Assembly: GCF_963675165.1 (NCBI RefSeq)
Contig: NC_087390.1
Span: 2,030,001-2,094,000 of the forward strand
Length of the DNA stretch: 64,000 bases
Direction: 5' to 3'
Source of the DNA: Halichondria panicea
Taxonomy: Eukaryota > Porifera > Demospongiae > Suberitida > Halichondriidae
Numbering within the stretch: position 1 is the stretch's first letter; every line of letters starts with the position of its first letter. The notes under the pieces were generated by a model that was given only the letters and a program-made list of their open reading frames with translations, did not search any database and was not told the DNA's origin. Positions 38,684 through 50,600 of this stretch are shown one piece after another. Position numbers and translations under genes: made by a program.

Positions 38684-39831
38684 AGACAATTTAGGGCCAC
38701 ACTTGTGACCGTAAACTATTATGTTCTTGAATAATTATTATGAAAAAATGATACTTGCCTTCTTTGGGGTATTATAATTATAATGCCTGACTATTGATTT
38801 ACTGTACACATGCGGCAGGGAAGAGCATACGTGACACAGTAATGAGAAATGAGTACATGTACTATAGAAAATCAGTACAGTGGAACCTCGATTATCCAGA
38901 GCAGGAGGAGTATCCAACTGTGGCAGGTGTGGTATAAACCATGTTAAGGTACAAGTATGTCATACACCACTCTCAGACCGCATTTTAAGGTTAAGGTATA
39001 CTAATTGCTCATGAATAATTTATAAGATATTTATTTTCTTTATTTCTCATCACAACATTATTTTTGTAACTTTCAATGATTATCAATGAAAAGAGAACAT
39101 GAAACAATGCTAGCTTTTATTGTAGCTAAAAGTATCTATGTCTTATAATCCAAGGGAGTGGTGTGAGGTCAGCTGGAAAAAAACTGAAAATTTTGTTTGT
39201 ATCCACTGAAAACCCTTGGTTAGCAGGAACACCGGATGGTTTGGTACACGATCCTGATTCCACTCAACCTCTTGGCTTGCTCGAAATTAAGAATCCATAC
39301 TCTGTTTGAGAAATGACGATATCCGAAGCTGTTGAGAAACCTTTTTTCTATTTAGAAAAAAAAGGAAACGATATCTACCAACTGAAACCAAGACACAATT
39401 ACTATTATCAAGTTCAGTGCCAATTGTATTGTGCGGACAGGCTCTGGTGTGACTTTGTTATCAGTACAGAAAGACATGCATGTCGAAAGAATTCAAAGAG
39501 ACCCTTTGTGGCGTGGAACTCTAACATCTATTCCTCTTCTTTACTTTCTGAACTAGCATGCCCTAGACACCACACAGGAGGTATTAGAGAACTATAGGCT
39601 TCCTTTTTATAATTCTTTTCATAATAATAGATCTTACTTTAGTATCCTTTTCATGTATCTTACTAATCTTCAGCCTGTGTTTGCGCTTTTCCACTGGTTC
39701 AAGCAGGATGAAAAACAGGAAATTAACTTATCATGAAGACATAATTATAAAGTAGCCATTGAATGGAACTCAAAGCAAAAAACTATAATAATGTAGATCT
39801 CATGTATCAGACGTCCTGCGGATAGTTCTTT
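38684..39831. other. repeat-rich spacer after eEF1B
   Basis: Contains a single MITE-type end at 38879 and the broken YqaJ-like reading frame described separately. Nothing else recognisable. Confidence 0.6.
39144..39597 (+). pseudogene. YqaJ-type nuclease domain fragment (mobile-element derived)
   Basis: One frame reads FVSTENPWLAGTPDGLV and LGLLEIKNPYSV, then hits a TGA at 39307-39309, and resumes with HNYYYQVQCQLYCADRLWCDFV to a stop at 39597. ENPWL..PDGL, the LEIK catalytic lysine motif and the Q-containing helix are the hallmarks of the PD-(D/E)XK nuclease fold of YqaJ-like recombinases, which in invertebrates are often carried by transposable elements. No start, N-terminal region or intact partner genes are visible, so it is a relic. 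Confidence 0.7.
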
Positions 39832-40875
39832 TTAAGCCAGATTCTCGTATGGTCTATATGGATGTACAAACAGATCACGTTTGCAAGTTTGTCGCCCTAA
39901 CAATTTCTTAGCATGAAAATTTGCTAACCATTGCTGCAAAATTGGTTCAACTGATTTTCGATACTTTTCTGGTGTTTCTGATCGAATGTCAGTAACAATT
40001 TGATTGACGTCATCGAAAAACTCTTTCCGTGGGTAGTCGCGGTGCCTTGAGTTTATTACTTTAATACGAGGGTCGATAACCACTTCATCATTAAATAGGA
40101 TATTACACTTGATCATAAGATATACTTGTGAGTGCCACCAGCCCACTGAATCAAAACTTGTTGTGTATGGAAGAATGTAGTCTATCGCTTGATAGTGAAA
40201 GGCGTTAAAGATTGCATCCATGTCGTATACTTGTATGTATCCTGTGAGTTCACAATTCAATCGCTCGGGAAAAGTTTTACGAGAGAAACCCCTTTGTTCG
40301 TACGTAATAAGTAACGTGACTACAGCGAGTTGGAAGGTCTTGAGAGACTCCTCGTACATTCTCCATGGATTCTGTGTATTTTTTTTATCTGCCATTATCA
40401 GTTGAAGATCGTCGTCCATGAAAATGTAGTACATGTACTTTTCTTTCCTTTCCTTGGCTGCTTGGTAAAGCAAGTTTCTTCCAACAGTCCAGGTTGTAGA
40501 CTTACCCGAGTTGAATATGTATTGGACATGAGGAAATGATGTCGATGTGTCATTACACTCTTTTTTGAAACTGAGGATGATGATATCACACTGGCATGCT
40601 TCAGAGTCTCCAATCACTTTGGGAGACTTTAGATAAGTTGGAATACAGCTTTCTGTTTGCGTTAGATAGACAAATCGAGTCGGTGCAATTTCAATATCAT
40701 CAGTTGCCACCGTAGTAGTAGAATTAGTTCTAATATGAAATTGCTTAATCATGCCCGGCCACTGTGGCGTGACCCGTACCCCGTGGTACGTTAATAGGCT
40801 AAGTACTACAACAATACCAAGCCAAACCATTAATAGCACCACCTTCAGCTTTAGCCTTGTTCCCAGTATTTCCAT
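39832..40875 (-). CDS. type II membrane protein, putative Golgi glycosyltransferase
   Basis: Intronless, 347 aa, ATG at 40875. A short cytoplasmic N-terminus is followed by one membrane anchor (VVLLMVWLGIVVVLSLLTY, residues ~12-30) and a lumenal stem with N-glycosylation sequons. The lumenal domain has YYIFMDDDLQLI, a DxD-type motif of the kind used to bind nucleotide-sugar with metal, preceded by a segment (STTWTVGRNLLYQAA) resembling a sugar-nucleotide-binding helix, and later SVGWWHSQVY and HRDYPRKEFF. The design fits invertebrate-type uncharacterised glycosyltransferases; no named family can be assigned and donor or acceptor is unknown. It is transcribed away from the FASTK/RAP gene across a palindrome-rich 0.9-kb gap. 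Confidence 0.75.
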   Translation of the reverse strand: MEILGTRLKLKVVLLMVWLGIVVVLSLLTYHGVRVTPQWPGMIKQFHIRTNSTTTVATDDIEIAPTRFVYLTQTESCIPTYLKSPKVIGDSEACQCDIIILSFKKECNDTSTSFPHVQYIFNSGKSTTWTVGRNLLYQAAKERKEKYMYYIFMDDDLQLIMADKKNTQNPWRMYEESLKTFQLAVVTLLITYEQRGFSRKTFPERLNCELTGYIQVYDMDAIFNAFHYQAIDYILPYTTSFDSVGWWHSQVYLMIKCNILFNDEVVIDPRIKVINSRHRDYPRKEFFDDVNQIVTDIRSETPEKYRKSVEPILQQWLANFHAKKLLGRQTCKRDLFVHPYRPYENLA

Positions 40876-41106
40876 TATAAGCTTGCTATGATGACTATCT
40901 ATCCAGTCATAGATTTCCTTTTACTATCTATGATCTAGTTAAGTTGGGAGGAAGTCCAACCGTCCGGCCAGATCAGAGGCCGAGGAGGTACGTACATACG
41001 TACTGTGTGTACGTAGACACAGAGGCGGTGCAATTAGATCTAGCCTTAGTTGGGCGGAGCCCGACCGTCCCTGACAGGAGGTAGGGTTTCAAGCCTATGT
41101 CAGTAT

Positions 41107-41170
41107 TAGTCTCATGAATCAGCCGCCGTTCTTTTGGAACCAAAAGAACGGCGGCTGATTCATGAGACTA
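41107..41170. repeat. perfect 31-bp-arm palindrome
   Basis: Two exact 31-base arms starting TAGTCTCATGAATCAGCC are separated by only two bases. The 12-bp sequence CTATGTCAGTAT stands at 41095-41106 and again at 41168-41179, overlapping the right arm. Confidence 0.85.
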
Positions 41171-41179
41171 TGTCAGTAT

Positions 41180-41534
41180 GTGGGTTGGTATAGTCGCATG
41201 CTCCAACTGGTTGAGGGTGGGGCACGGTCTTTAACAGTTGGGTCCAGCACTACTTCTCGTTACACCTCTTTCTTTATTTGAGACGCTCGATCACCTATTT
41301 GACCATCAACTTGCATGTGTTTCTACATAAGAATGACGCATTTGAATGAGGCTTTTTCAAATTAACGTTTCTTTCTGTTACAGCACCGAAACACTAGGTG
41401 TAAAATTAATATTAAATTTGAGACTCTACAGATGAGCCCTGCCCACCCAAAACTCGAAGTAGTGCTGGACCCAACTGTTAAAGACCGTGCCCCACCCTCA
41501 ACTAGTTGGAGCATGCAAGACTATACCAACCCAC
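41180..41534. mobile_element. 355-bp foldback element with ~77-bp arms
   Basis: Left arm 41180-41256 (GTGGGTTGGTATAGTC...) and right arm 41456-41534 are reverse complements with only a few differences, around a ~200-bp AT-rich centre without coding capacity. Confidence 0.75.
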
Positions 41535-41772
41535 AATCTTGTTTTCGAACTTTTTGTTACTTCAGTGCACATGCTCTTCCAACCCTACTCTTCCCCATTT
41601 TTCACAAAATGTTTTTTGCACTTGTGTCATAATTATGCTGTAAAGCTCTCAATAATTAAAAAACAAAAGCGCGCGCGCGCAAATGTTTGACTAGACTACG
41701 CCTCTTTCAGGAGACTAGCTAGCCACGTGGTTGTTATATAAATATAGCAAGATGTGTGTGCTCTAATCAGTA

Positions 41773-44475
41773 ATGGCTAGTATATGTGGTAATGTCTTCT
41801 CCAAGTTAACTATATTCTCCAAGAAGATCTTTCTTCCATTGAGACTCTCTCTGAAATACAATCCATCACTGATTGGAAAGTATATGAGTAGAACTTTTGT
41901 GACGTCCAGCACAGTCAAAGAGGAACAATACAACAGCACACAGAAGGTGCATCACAAGCCTGTCCTCATAGCTGATGATAATTATGAACAGAATACAAAA
42001 AAATGGATATCAGAACTGATCGAAAAAGTGAAAGCCGTTACCAAACTGAACATCGAATTTCCTAACTATTCTTCTTATGAGAGGATGTTACTATTTCTTA
42101 TAACTTCAGAACATAGAACAGATGCATTGGACGATTTACTCAAACTTGAAGTTCTGGAAAGATTAAATTCATTTCGCCCGATTTTTCTGCCAAAACTTCT
42201 ATCGACTCTAATGAAGTGCAACTGTATAAACCGGCTGCTACTAAAAGCAAGCTCGGAACGGATTTGTCAACTGATAGAAACCGATTTAGATAATGTGCCG
42301 GACAATTTTAACTTTGGACAACTGTTTTGGGTGTTTGGTAAAAGTCTTCATTACAATCAATCACTTTGCAATTCACTACTAACTCTTGTTACCAATAGAG
42401 ACACGCTCCTTACTCCATGGATGGTCGGGAACATTGCTTGGTATTGTGCACGCGTTCAATACTACAACCCGAAACTTCTCGATCAAATACTGGAATACAC
42501 GTTACACCACTTGGACGAGTTTCCTCGACTGCAATTGAGCAACCTTGTCTACACCCTGGGGCAATTAAACCATGGTAATGCAGAGCTACTGGCGGCTGTG
42601 GGAGAGATCCTTGAGAGGGAGACACTACCACCTAGCGAAGGAGAACAGATCTACTGGGTGTACATGTGGACCTCTATGGTACTCGGCTCAATTAGACCCG
42701 GGATAGCAACTCGTCTCTTTGACAACCAGTTTATTGAAGGTGGGTTGCAATTACGTGTGAATTGTTATCAGGCATTGATCCATATACGTTGTAATTACTT
42801 TACACTTGTACTACTCTCTCTCTCTCTCTTTAAACGCCTCCCCCCCCCCCCACACACACACACACAGCCTCCATGGGCGGCGGATTCCACTTGAGTGTTC
42901 TACTCCAACTCAGTATAGCTGTGAACTATGAGCACAGGAAACTTGGACTAGCTGGTACCAAATCCATTCCCAGTAGATGGGGAGAAGGTTTTGATTCCAT
43001 TCAAAATGTGGATGTGAAGCACACACGAAAAGCCTCGATTGATCGACTTGATCGATACAAGGCTGGTGGAACAGCATCCATGTTCTCAGAAAATGCCAAG
43101 AGAGCTTTGGCTCAAGTTGTCGGTGAAGATTTCTTCACTACCGAAGCTATTTCGTTGTCTGGCTATATCGTGGATTTTGAAATATTGCTCGATTCCAATA
43201 ACAGGCCTGTCCGCATCCCAAGACGATGGAAAAGGCAATGGAAAGAATCCGTTATAAGTAGCATCTATTCCAATCGGGTACGAATTAGAAAGAAAGCATC
43301 TCAAGTTTCTTCTCTCATTGAAAAGCTAGAAGGTGCTGAGACTAGTACAGAGTGTGTAACTTTAAATGATGCCGTTTTGGACTCGAAATTCGATCTCAGA
43401 ATGCGTATAAACTTGGCCAGTGACTGGGGGAGCAAGTTTGAGGCCATTCCACGGAGGGTGACTCGACGCATTGCTATTGAGGTGGATGGTATTATTCATT
43501 TTGCAGCCAACTGTGACCACGAGATGGGCCGTACAGTGATCAAACACAGACAGCTGAGGGCCCTAGGATGGGAGGTTCTGCAGGTGAGGGTAATTAAGCT
43601 CATTCTCCTCTTCCCCACTATCCCCCACCCTCTCCCCACTGTCTCCCCACTATCCCCCGCTCTACCCTCCTTTCCTCCCCACTATCCCCCGCTCTCCCCC
43701 TTCTTCCCCACTATCCCCCACTGTCTCCCCACTATCCCCTACCCTCTCCCCACTATCCCCCACTATCCCCTACCCTCTCCCCACTATCCCCCACTGTCTC
43801 CCCGCTCTACCCTCCTTTCCTCCCCACTATCCCCCACCCTCTCCCCACTATCCCCCACTGTCTCCCCACTATCCCCTGCTCTACCCTCCTTTCCTCCCCA
43901 CTATCCCCCACTGTCTCCCCACTATCCCCCGCTCTACCCTCCTTTCCTCCCCACTACCCCCCGCTCTACCCCCCACTATCCCCTGCTCTACTCTCCTTTC
44001 CTCCCCACTACCCCCCACTCTACCCCCCAGTATCCCCCACCCTCTCCCCCCTCTTCCCCACTATCCCCCACTCTTTCCCTATTAAGCTTATCTGTGATAA
44101 TTACTAGAGTTTGCAATCCTAGAGCTTTTTCGTCACCTGTACATTGGCTCGTTTAATAATTATACTGAATAGCGTGAAATTATCGAGGGGCTTAATTTTT
44201 GGCTGTTTTTGTGGATTAGCAGTCCTACACGAAAATTGTTCTTTAATCTGCTATAACGTGCAAAGATTAAAGGCGTGGCTTCCAGTAAGCAGTCATCCCA
44301 TGCTTGTAGAAGCCATTCCACGAAATACGAGTGCCTCGAAAATTTCGCACTATATACAGTGTAACTTATTTATTCCGCTATAATTATACAGATTCGATAC
44401 CAAGAGTGGGAGCTGCTGAAAGATGGAGACGCTCATGTGCAGTATCTAGCCGAAAGAATATTTAGTTTACCATAG
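41773..44475 (+). CDS. FASTK-family mitochondrial RNA-binding protein with RAP domain
   Basis: Three exons, 588 aa: 41773-42739, 42868-43583, 44392-44475. The N-terminus is basic and hydroxylated without acidic residues (LTIFSKKIFLPLRLSLKY), as in mitochondrial targeting peptides. The middle is made of helical repeats of the FASTK type. The C-terminus is a RAP domain: RIAIEVDGIIHFA, KHRQLRALGWEVLQIRYQEW, EYLAER-like ending. FASTK proteins process and stabilise mitochondrial transcripts; RAP domains have an endonuclease-like fold. Which FASTKD member it represents cannot be decided. Intron 1 ends in a C-run and CACA tract directly at the acceptor; intron 2 holds a 480-bp CT-rich minisatellite. 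LIG4 starts 222 bp downstream. Confidence 0.85.
43605..44085. repeat. C/T-rich minisatellite in FASTK/RAP intron 2
   Basis: About 480 bp of units related to CCCCACTATCCCC and GCTCTACCCTCCTTTCCTCC in varying order. It stays open in one frame by chance, giving a spurious proline/serine tail. Confidence 0.85.
44180..44350. repeat. interspersed repeat in FASTK/RAP intron 2
   Basis: Matches blocks at 16610-16850 (GATTAGCAGTCCTACACGAAAAT, GTGCAAAGATTAAA, CCATTCCACGAAATA). Confidence 0.6.
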
Positions 44476-44505
44476 CTATATTCATGTAGAGCAGCGTAGA
44501 CAATG

Positions 44506-44560
44506 TTAGCCTCGATTCCAGGCCGCGCGCCTTGTTTAAGCGGCCTGGAATCGAGGCTAA
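44506..44560. mobile_element. small foldback element between FASTK/RAP gene and LIG4
   Basis: 21-bp inverted ends TTAGCCTCGATTCCAGGCCGC around 13 bases, flanked by AGACAATG on both sides (8-bp duplication). The same end family occurs at 3012-3110. It occupies a quarter of the 222-bp intergenic gap. Confidence 0.75.
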
Positions 44561-44696
44561 GACAATGTATGATTGCGTGTCATGGAAAATTGTGGTTTAC
44601 ATCAATTTGTGTTTTTAATATTGAGCGATCATAGACTGATAAAGTGGGCGTTGTAAAGAGTACCAGTGAACAGTCCACACTGCACTGTTAGTGTAC

Positions 44697-47600
44697 ATGG
44701 CCACCCCAGGACCTAGCAATGCTGGACCCAGTACTGCTGGAGCAACCCCAGACACCTCCAGTGGGCCAAAAGTGGCTGATCAAGTACCTTTCCATGTAAG
44801 GCTCTCTATCAGTTTGATCAGCACGTAAGACTTAGAAAGTACAAATTGTACGTGTAGGGCTATAAATGTTGTAACTATTAACTGTCAGGGATTGTAGCGG
44901 CAAGGCTGCTCAACCACTTACATGGTCCATCCAATATTTATACGCTCCCTCACTATAATTATGCCTCGGTGCGCATGCGCAAGCGAGGTATACGGTAGTG
45001 TGTTTGTGTGTGTGTAGACTGCTACAGCTGCTCAAGGATGAATCAAGTGCAAGTAAGAGTTTCTATAGGCTTCTAGTCATGTTTACTTGGATTTTAATTC
45101 GTGGATTTGCAAAATAATGCTTCGTTCTCGAGTTATGCCTAGTTTTGCTTACTTGGAATGCCTTTGCAGCCTTTTCAGAAGAGCACGTAGCCAAACTTGT
45201 TTACCGAGTGTTGCTACTCTACTTAGTAGTTAGCTCTGCACTTGAACGCTAGTTATTGGTAGCTGCAAGAGTGAGAAGAGAGCTGCAAGGCTCTGCTAAT
45301 GCAGCCATTAATTTTAGACTTGAACTTTTGGCATCGATCGTTTTTAACAACAATCATGGTCAATCATTACCCACTCTCTGAGTTTTTGCATGCAGCAAAA
45401 TTAAATTGTTTATAAACCTACTCACCAGTACTTCAATAGATGTGCCAATCCTGTATATGTATTGAGCTGAGACAAAGGTAGGTACCATGTACCAGGAAAG
45501 CGAAAGCTATTAATAGCTTTATGTTATGTAGCTTTGGTATCTCCACCGAGGCATCAGCACCCGCGGTGCTTTCATTATATTAGTCTCGTACCCATTTTGA
45601 CTGTCCCATTTTGGATTGGGGAGGGTGTGGCCAGACTACACTATATAACTTGTGGACCTCACATACACTTCTCTCGTTAAATGGGAACTTCCCCTGCAGG
45701 ACATGTGCTCGCTGATGGAGAAAATAAACAACACGAGTGGTACTGACCGAAAGAAACGCATTCTCAAGAGCTTTGTGGATAAGTGGAGAGAGGCCCATAA
45801 CAAACTTCACAGCACTCAAGCTGCCACCACCGTGAGTAGCTGCATGCTCCAGCAGGATGTATACATGCATATATATGAAGCGTATATATTCATTTGAAGT
45901 CAATATTAACGATTATAGTATATTTGCTGGTAATGCTGGAGGGGGTGGTTTGAAAGAAACCACATTATCACATTATCACGAATCAATAACTTTGTCTGCC
46001 ATTGCTATTGTTAATAGATTTTGTTCTGGGCTAATGTACAATGTACAGCGTGTGATTGCCCACCCCCCTCCAGACGGACTCATTTCACCCGGCCATGAGA
46101 CTGCTCCTCCCACAGTTAGACAGAGCGCGACCAGCCTACGGCTTGAAAGAGGTCGCCTTGGCAAAACAGTACATTGACATCCTTAACATTGCCAAGGAGA
46201 GTCTGGACGCACAGAAACTACTTCACTATCGAGCGCCGCAAGCTGCTAAACAGGTGAGTGCTACCACTAATGCTGTAATTTATTAGAGAAAAGGTTTAAA
46301 GTGTTTGTTACTCTCGGTATAGCGCTACAGTACACTGCATTTCATTGAGAAGAATATATATGATTTGATAAGCCCTTTGTACAGCGCAAAAGCAGTAGTT
46401 GATGCAATCCCTTATTATACTATCATTGATCGATTGATCGTCGGTGATTTGTAATTTCAGCATTTCTCCACATAATTCCTTGCTATCTAACTAGTTACAT
46501 GTATGTACTGTATCATCTTTACCACTGCCGTAGGATGCTGGGGACTTTGCGGCAGTTGCTTTCTTTGTACTTAGAAACCGCTGCCCTGATCAAGGAAGGT
46601 ACGTACCTGTACTAATACATGAACAAAGCCACATAAATGTACTTTACTCATCTACAGTGGAATCCTATAACGGACATATTTGAGGAACAAAGTTCTCCTT
46701 ATATAGAGGTGGCCTTTGTTGAGGGGTTGTTTTATACATATTTAGACTACATTACATCATCTGTAATTGATCTGATTGGCTAAAAACAGTAGATTACATG
46801 GAAGCATAATCTACAAGAAGGTACTTATTCTACAGGAAATGGGCGCCTATTCTACAGGAAGTGGACACATATTCTACAGGAAATGGATGCATATTCTACA
46901 GGAAGTGACAAATAATTTGCAGGAAGTTCTCAAAAGTTGGAATGAAATTTTTAGTGAAAGTGACAAGAAGATGACAAAAACATTATAAAAAACACAGAAT
47001 GCAATAGTTTGTTCAGTCGATATCCATTCTTTCCATGTCCACTGTTGCTTTGTATTGCTTTTTCCAGTTGGGCATGGGCAAGGGGGGCCAGGAAGCATCA
47101 AAAACACTTTAGCAGTCGCTTGACACTTTCTATTGAGTTTTTTAAGGTTCCATGCCGGTCCAGTCTGCTCTATACCCCCCTCCACTCCACCACAGAGCTT
47201 CATTCTTCTTCTTGTAGTGTTGCAGTCAGTTCTAGCATAGTTCTAGGTTCTTTTTACTTGTCTGTTCTTTCCAGTATCTTCAAGAAGCGTTTCACAAGCT
47301 TTACTGTAGTTTTTCATTGTTTTGAAGCCGTCTTCTTGTCTTTTTCTGTCAACTGGTGTCTCTCACAGCTCTCCAGCTCGTCCAGCTCGCACAAATTCAA
47401 TTTCTGTTGCTACGCACCAAACCTGGCTTTTTATAACCACGCCTCGCGCATGCACAATGAAGTCCAAGTTAGATAGACCACACCCACTCGTAGAATATGT
47501 GTTTTAGTAACCGCCTTGGTTACGGTTAGATTCCCTCGGCTTTTCGCCTCGGGCTAACCGCAACCGTGGAGGTTACATAGACGCATATTCTACTCTTAGG

Positions 47601-50600
47601 TGTAGTCTATCCTATACGTAAGACTTGGATGCCTGGCCTTCATATTGTAGTTGGCCATTCTTCAGGGATGGTTGTTAAGCGAGGTTCCACTGTTTTACCT
47701 TCAACCCATTTGTCCGCTCACTCTCACACACACAATATCCCCACACACCCACACACACATACACACACACACACACACAGTCTCACGGTGTCCCAGGTGA
47801 ACCAGTACCTTAACGATCTAGCCATGTCCAACGCCAAGAAGGAGAGAGCTGGTGTAAAGAAAGCATTGCAGCTGCTACTCAGAAACACCAGTGCCATGGA
47901 GCAAAAGTGGCTCATCAGAATGATACTAAAGGTACAGTAGGAGTAATTTGCACATGAGCTCACTGTACGTGTTTTGCTCACCTCTGAACTGGAAAGTGCT
48001 TTTCGAATTGCAATGTAAATAATGGTCGTCGCTCTATTATTATACAGTAGCTGCCAAATCTGTGTTTTGCATTGTTTTTTAAGTGGGGTTCTGTTTACAA
48101 ATTTATTGAACTGTTGTTGTACTCTAGCTTTCTCAACCCTGTTGACCTCGTTGTATCCCTATGTTCCCAGGAGCTCAAGACCGGATTGAGCGAGAACTCG
48201 GTGTTCAGTGTCTTCCATCCTGACGCCGTCGACCTGTTCAGCGTGTGCAGCAGCTTAGAGAAGGTGAGACTGCATGGATTGCATTACATGTACATTGTAC
48301 AAGTTCTGTGATTGGTTGAAATGATATGTACCCCCCTCCTCCATATATAGACAGTGTACAGGACGTGATAATTATAACACACTGTGGATCCCATAGCTAT
48401 AAATCCCTGACTGTTCATTTTTCAAAGGACCTACGATAGCTACAGCCTTAGCCATAATTATATTTTAGGCTCAAGCTGTATGGGTGGAACCTCACCATAC
48501 AATGCCTACATGACTGTATTTAGTTGGCAAAGTATGTGGCAGGTAATCATGTATAACACTCTCCTGTATGCAAATATTACACTAATGATCTTTACTTAGT
48601 AATTATTTCCCTGGATATATTGATGCGTGAGTCCAGTCATAATTATACTATACCAATCGCCCTAAATTATAACTGCTTGTAACTGTAGATATGTCAGGAC
48701 CTGCGTGATCCCTCCGTTCATCTCAACGAGACCTCCATCGCGTATTTCACACCGTTCAGACCAATGCTGGGACAAAGGGCGGTCATTGATCAGGTACGAT
48801 GCATGTACCCTATAGTACCGTACTGACTCCCCCCCCTGTGTGTATAGTGTCGCATCTTTGAACAGTCGTACCTTAAATTAATGGTTTTCTGAAAGCTTAG
48901 AAGAATTTTCTCAGAGGAGGTAGGACAGGTCTCATTAGGTTGCTAATGAGGGATGTACAAGGGTCTATTGCATTTTTGCACATGATATCAGTGTTTGCTC
49001 ACCTGAGACAGCCAAATTGAATCCCTCGTAGTACAAGTTAATATGGCCATAGATTTTCATTTCACGCTGGGTCCCCTACATGTTGTGAGTACTAGAGTTG
49101 GCTAGAGTTCTGGTGATCCAATTTTTGATTTTCTGAAAGCTTAGAAGGAGCCTGTTCAGATGGTATGCTCAAACCCCAAATTTGGTTATTTTCGGAAAAA
49201 TGAAAAACAAGTAGAAATTCACTTTTTGACTTTAACGCATCACATAAAGGCATCTCTCTAAACTTTCAAAAAATCAGAAAATCAACGTTATTACACCGCG
49301 GAACTAATGTGATGTGATGATTATGTAATGATTAATGTGTATGGTGTTTTGTACTAATGTTTAAGTTTATAAGTACGTACATTAAATTTTCATTTTGTTT
49401 GCTCTGCAAAGCGAGATGGTCATGTGACTTTGTTCTGTTTAGCTACATACATTCTTTGGTGATTGCTTTTGTAGTATACTCAGAACTTTATTACAGTCGC
49501 AGTATACAGTCTTGTTACTTGGACAATACATACAATACATACAATGCATGCTGAAGCTTTAATAGGTAACAGTTGTACTTCTTCACTCATCAGGAAGCCA
49601 ATAGTGATTCTTAATAACAGAAATTTAATTGACACAAACGTCTGGTGACAAACATAATTATAGCTAGTGAATAACAGTGGCCTCAATTTTTTGTGTTGTA
49701 AAATAGCCTCCGACAACCATGAGCATGTTGCCAGGGAGACAAGCAGTTAGTCCAAACGATAGCGTAACTTGCATTTGGCTTGCAACTTGCCACGAGTCGT
49801 TTGTCGGATTGTATTGATACACGTCTTTAGTGCGATTCTTTCTCGAGTCTAAACCCCCCACAGCCATTAAGTGATCATCGACAGTGAGAAGAGATGAGCC
49901 TCGTACCGGCAGTGATCCAATCCCCTCCCAAAGATCGGTGCTTATCGGAGTAGAGTCTACCAACTCATTTAGTGAACATTTTATAACCGAATACTTGTCT
50001 TGCTCTGATGATGTGTACCCTGCGTGTACGTACACCTCATCACCGCATATAGCCGCTGACGGTTGCTCGGTAGAAAATGGGAGACAGCTGGCATTAGACC
50101 ACTGCATCGTGAGCGTGTTGAGCGTTTCGACTGTAGTTAGAATCGAGCGATTATAGCCTCCAGCTACAACTAGTGTATTTTTAGCGCATACTGCAGCTGG
50201 TGTTTGGCATTTGGTTGACATAGGAGGAAGGTGCTCCACCCACTGCTTATCGATATAGCTGTACAGTTTGTTTGAGAAATTAGCGCCAGAGCGACCGCCT
50301 ACTGAAGTGAGAACATTGTTGACGTTGGTGATGGTGCAGGCATCGAGCGGATGTGTAGAGAGTCTGGTCCATCGATCATTGCTGGAATCAAACTGGCGAA
50401 TGTGTTTACTACCGAGGGATCTAAAGTACGCTTTTCCTTCCACGACAGTGGACGAACCAACGACAAGATCAACGGGGATTGTGGTGCCTGGTTGAGAGTC
50501 GCTCTCTACTAGAGTATCGTCTTGTGTTGGGACTTGGTACAATAGACTTGAGAGCTGTTGAATTTCTTCATCCTTGCTCGAATATACATCTTGCATTTCT

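Larger units (their letters stand above)
40876..41772. other. palindrome-rich spacer between divergent genes
   Basis: Holds two separate foldback structures (41107-41170 and 41180-41534) and a short GCGC run at 41670. It must contain both promoters; no TATA motif stood out. Confidence 0.6.

Noticed and set aside
43584..44156. proline/serine-rich extension of the FASTK/RAP frame into the minisatellite
   Set aside because: The RAP domain continues only after splicing from 43583 to 44392 (LGWEVLQ then IRYQEW); the extension is read-through of an intron repeat.
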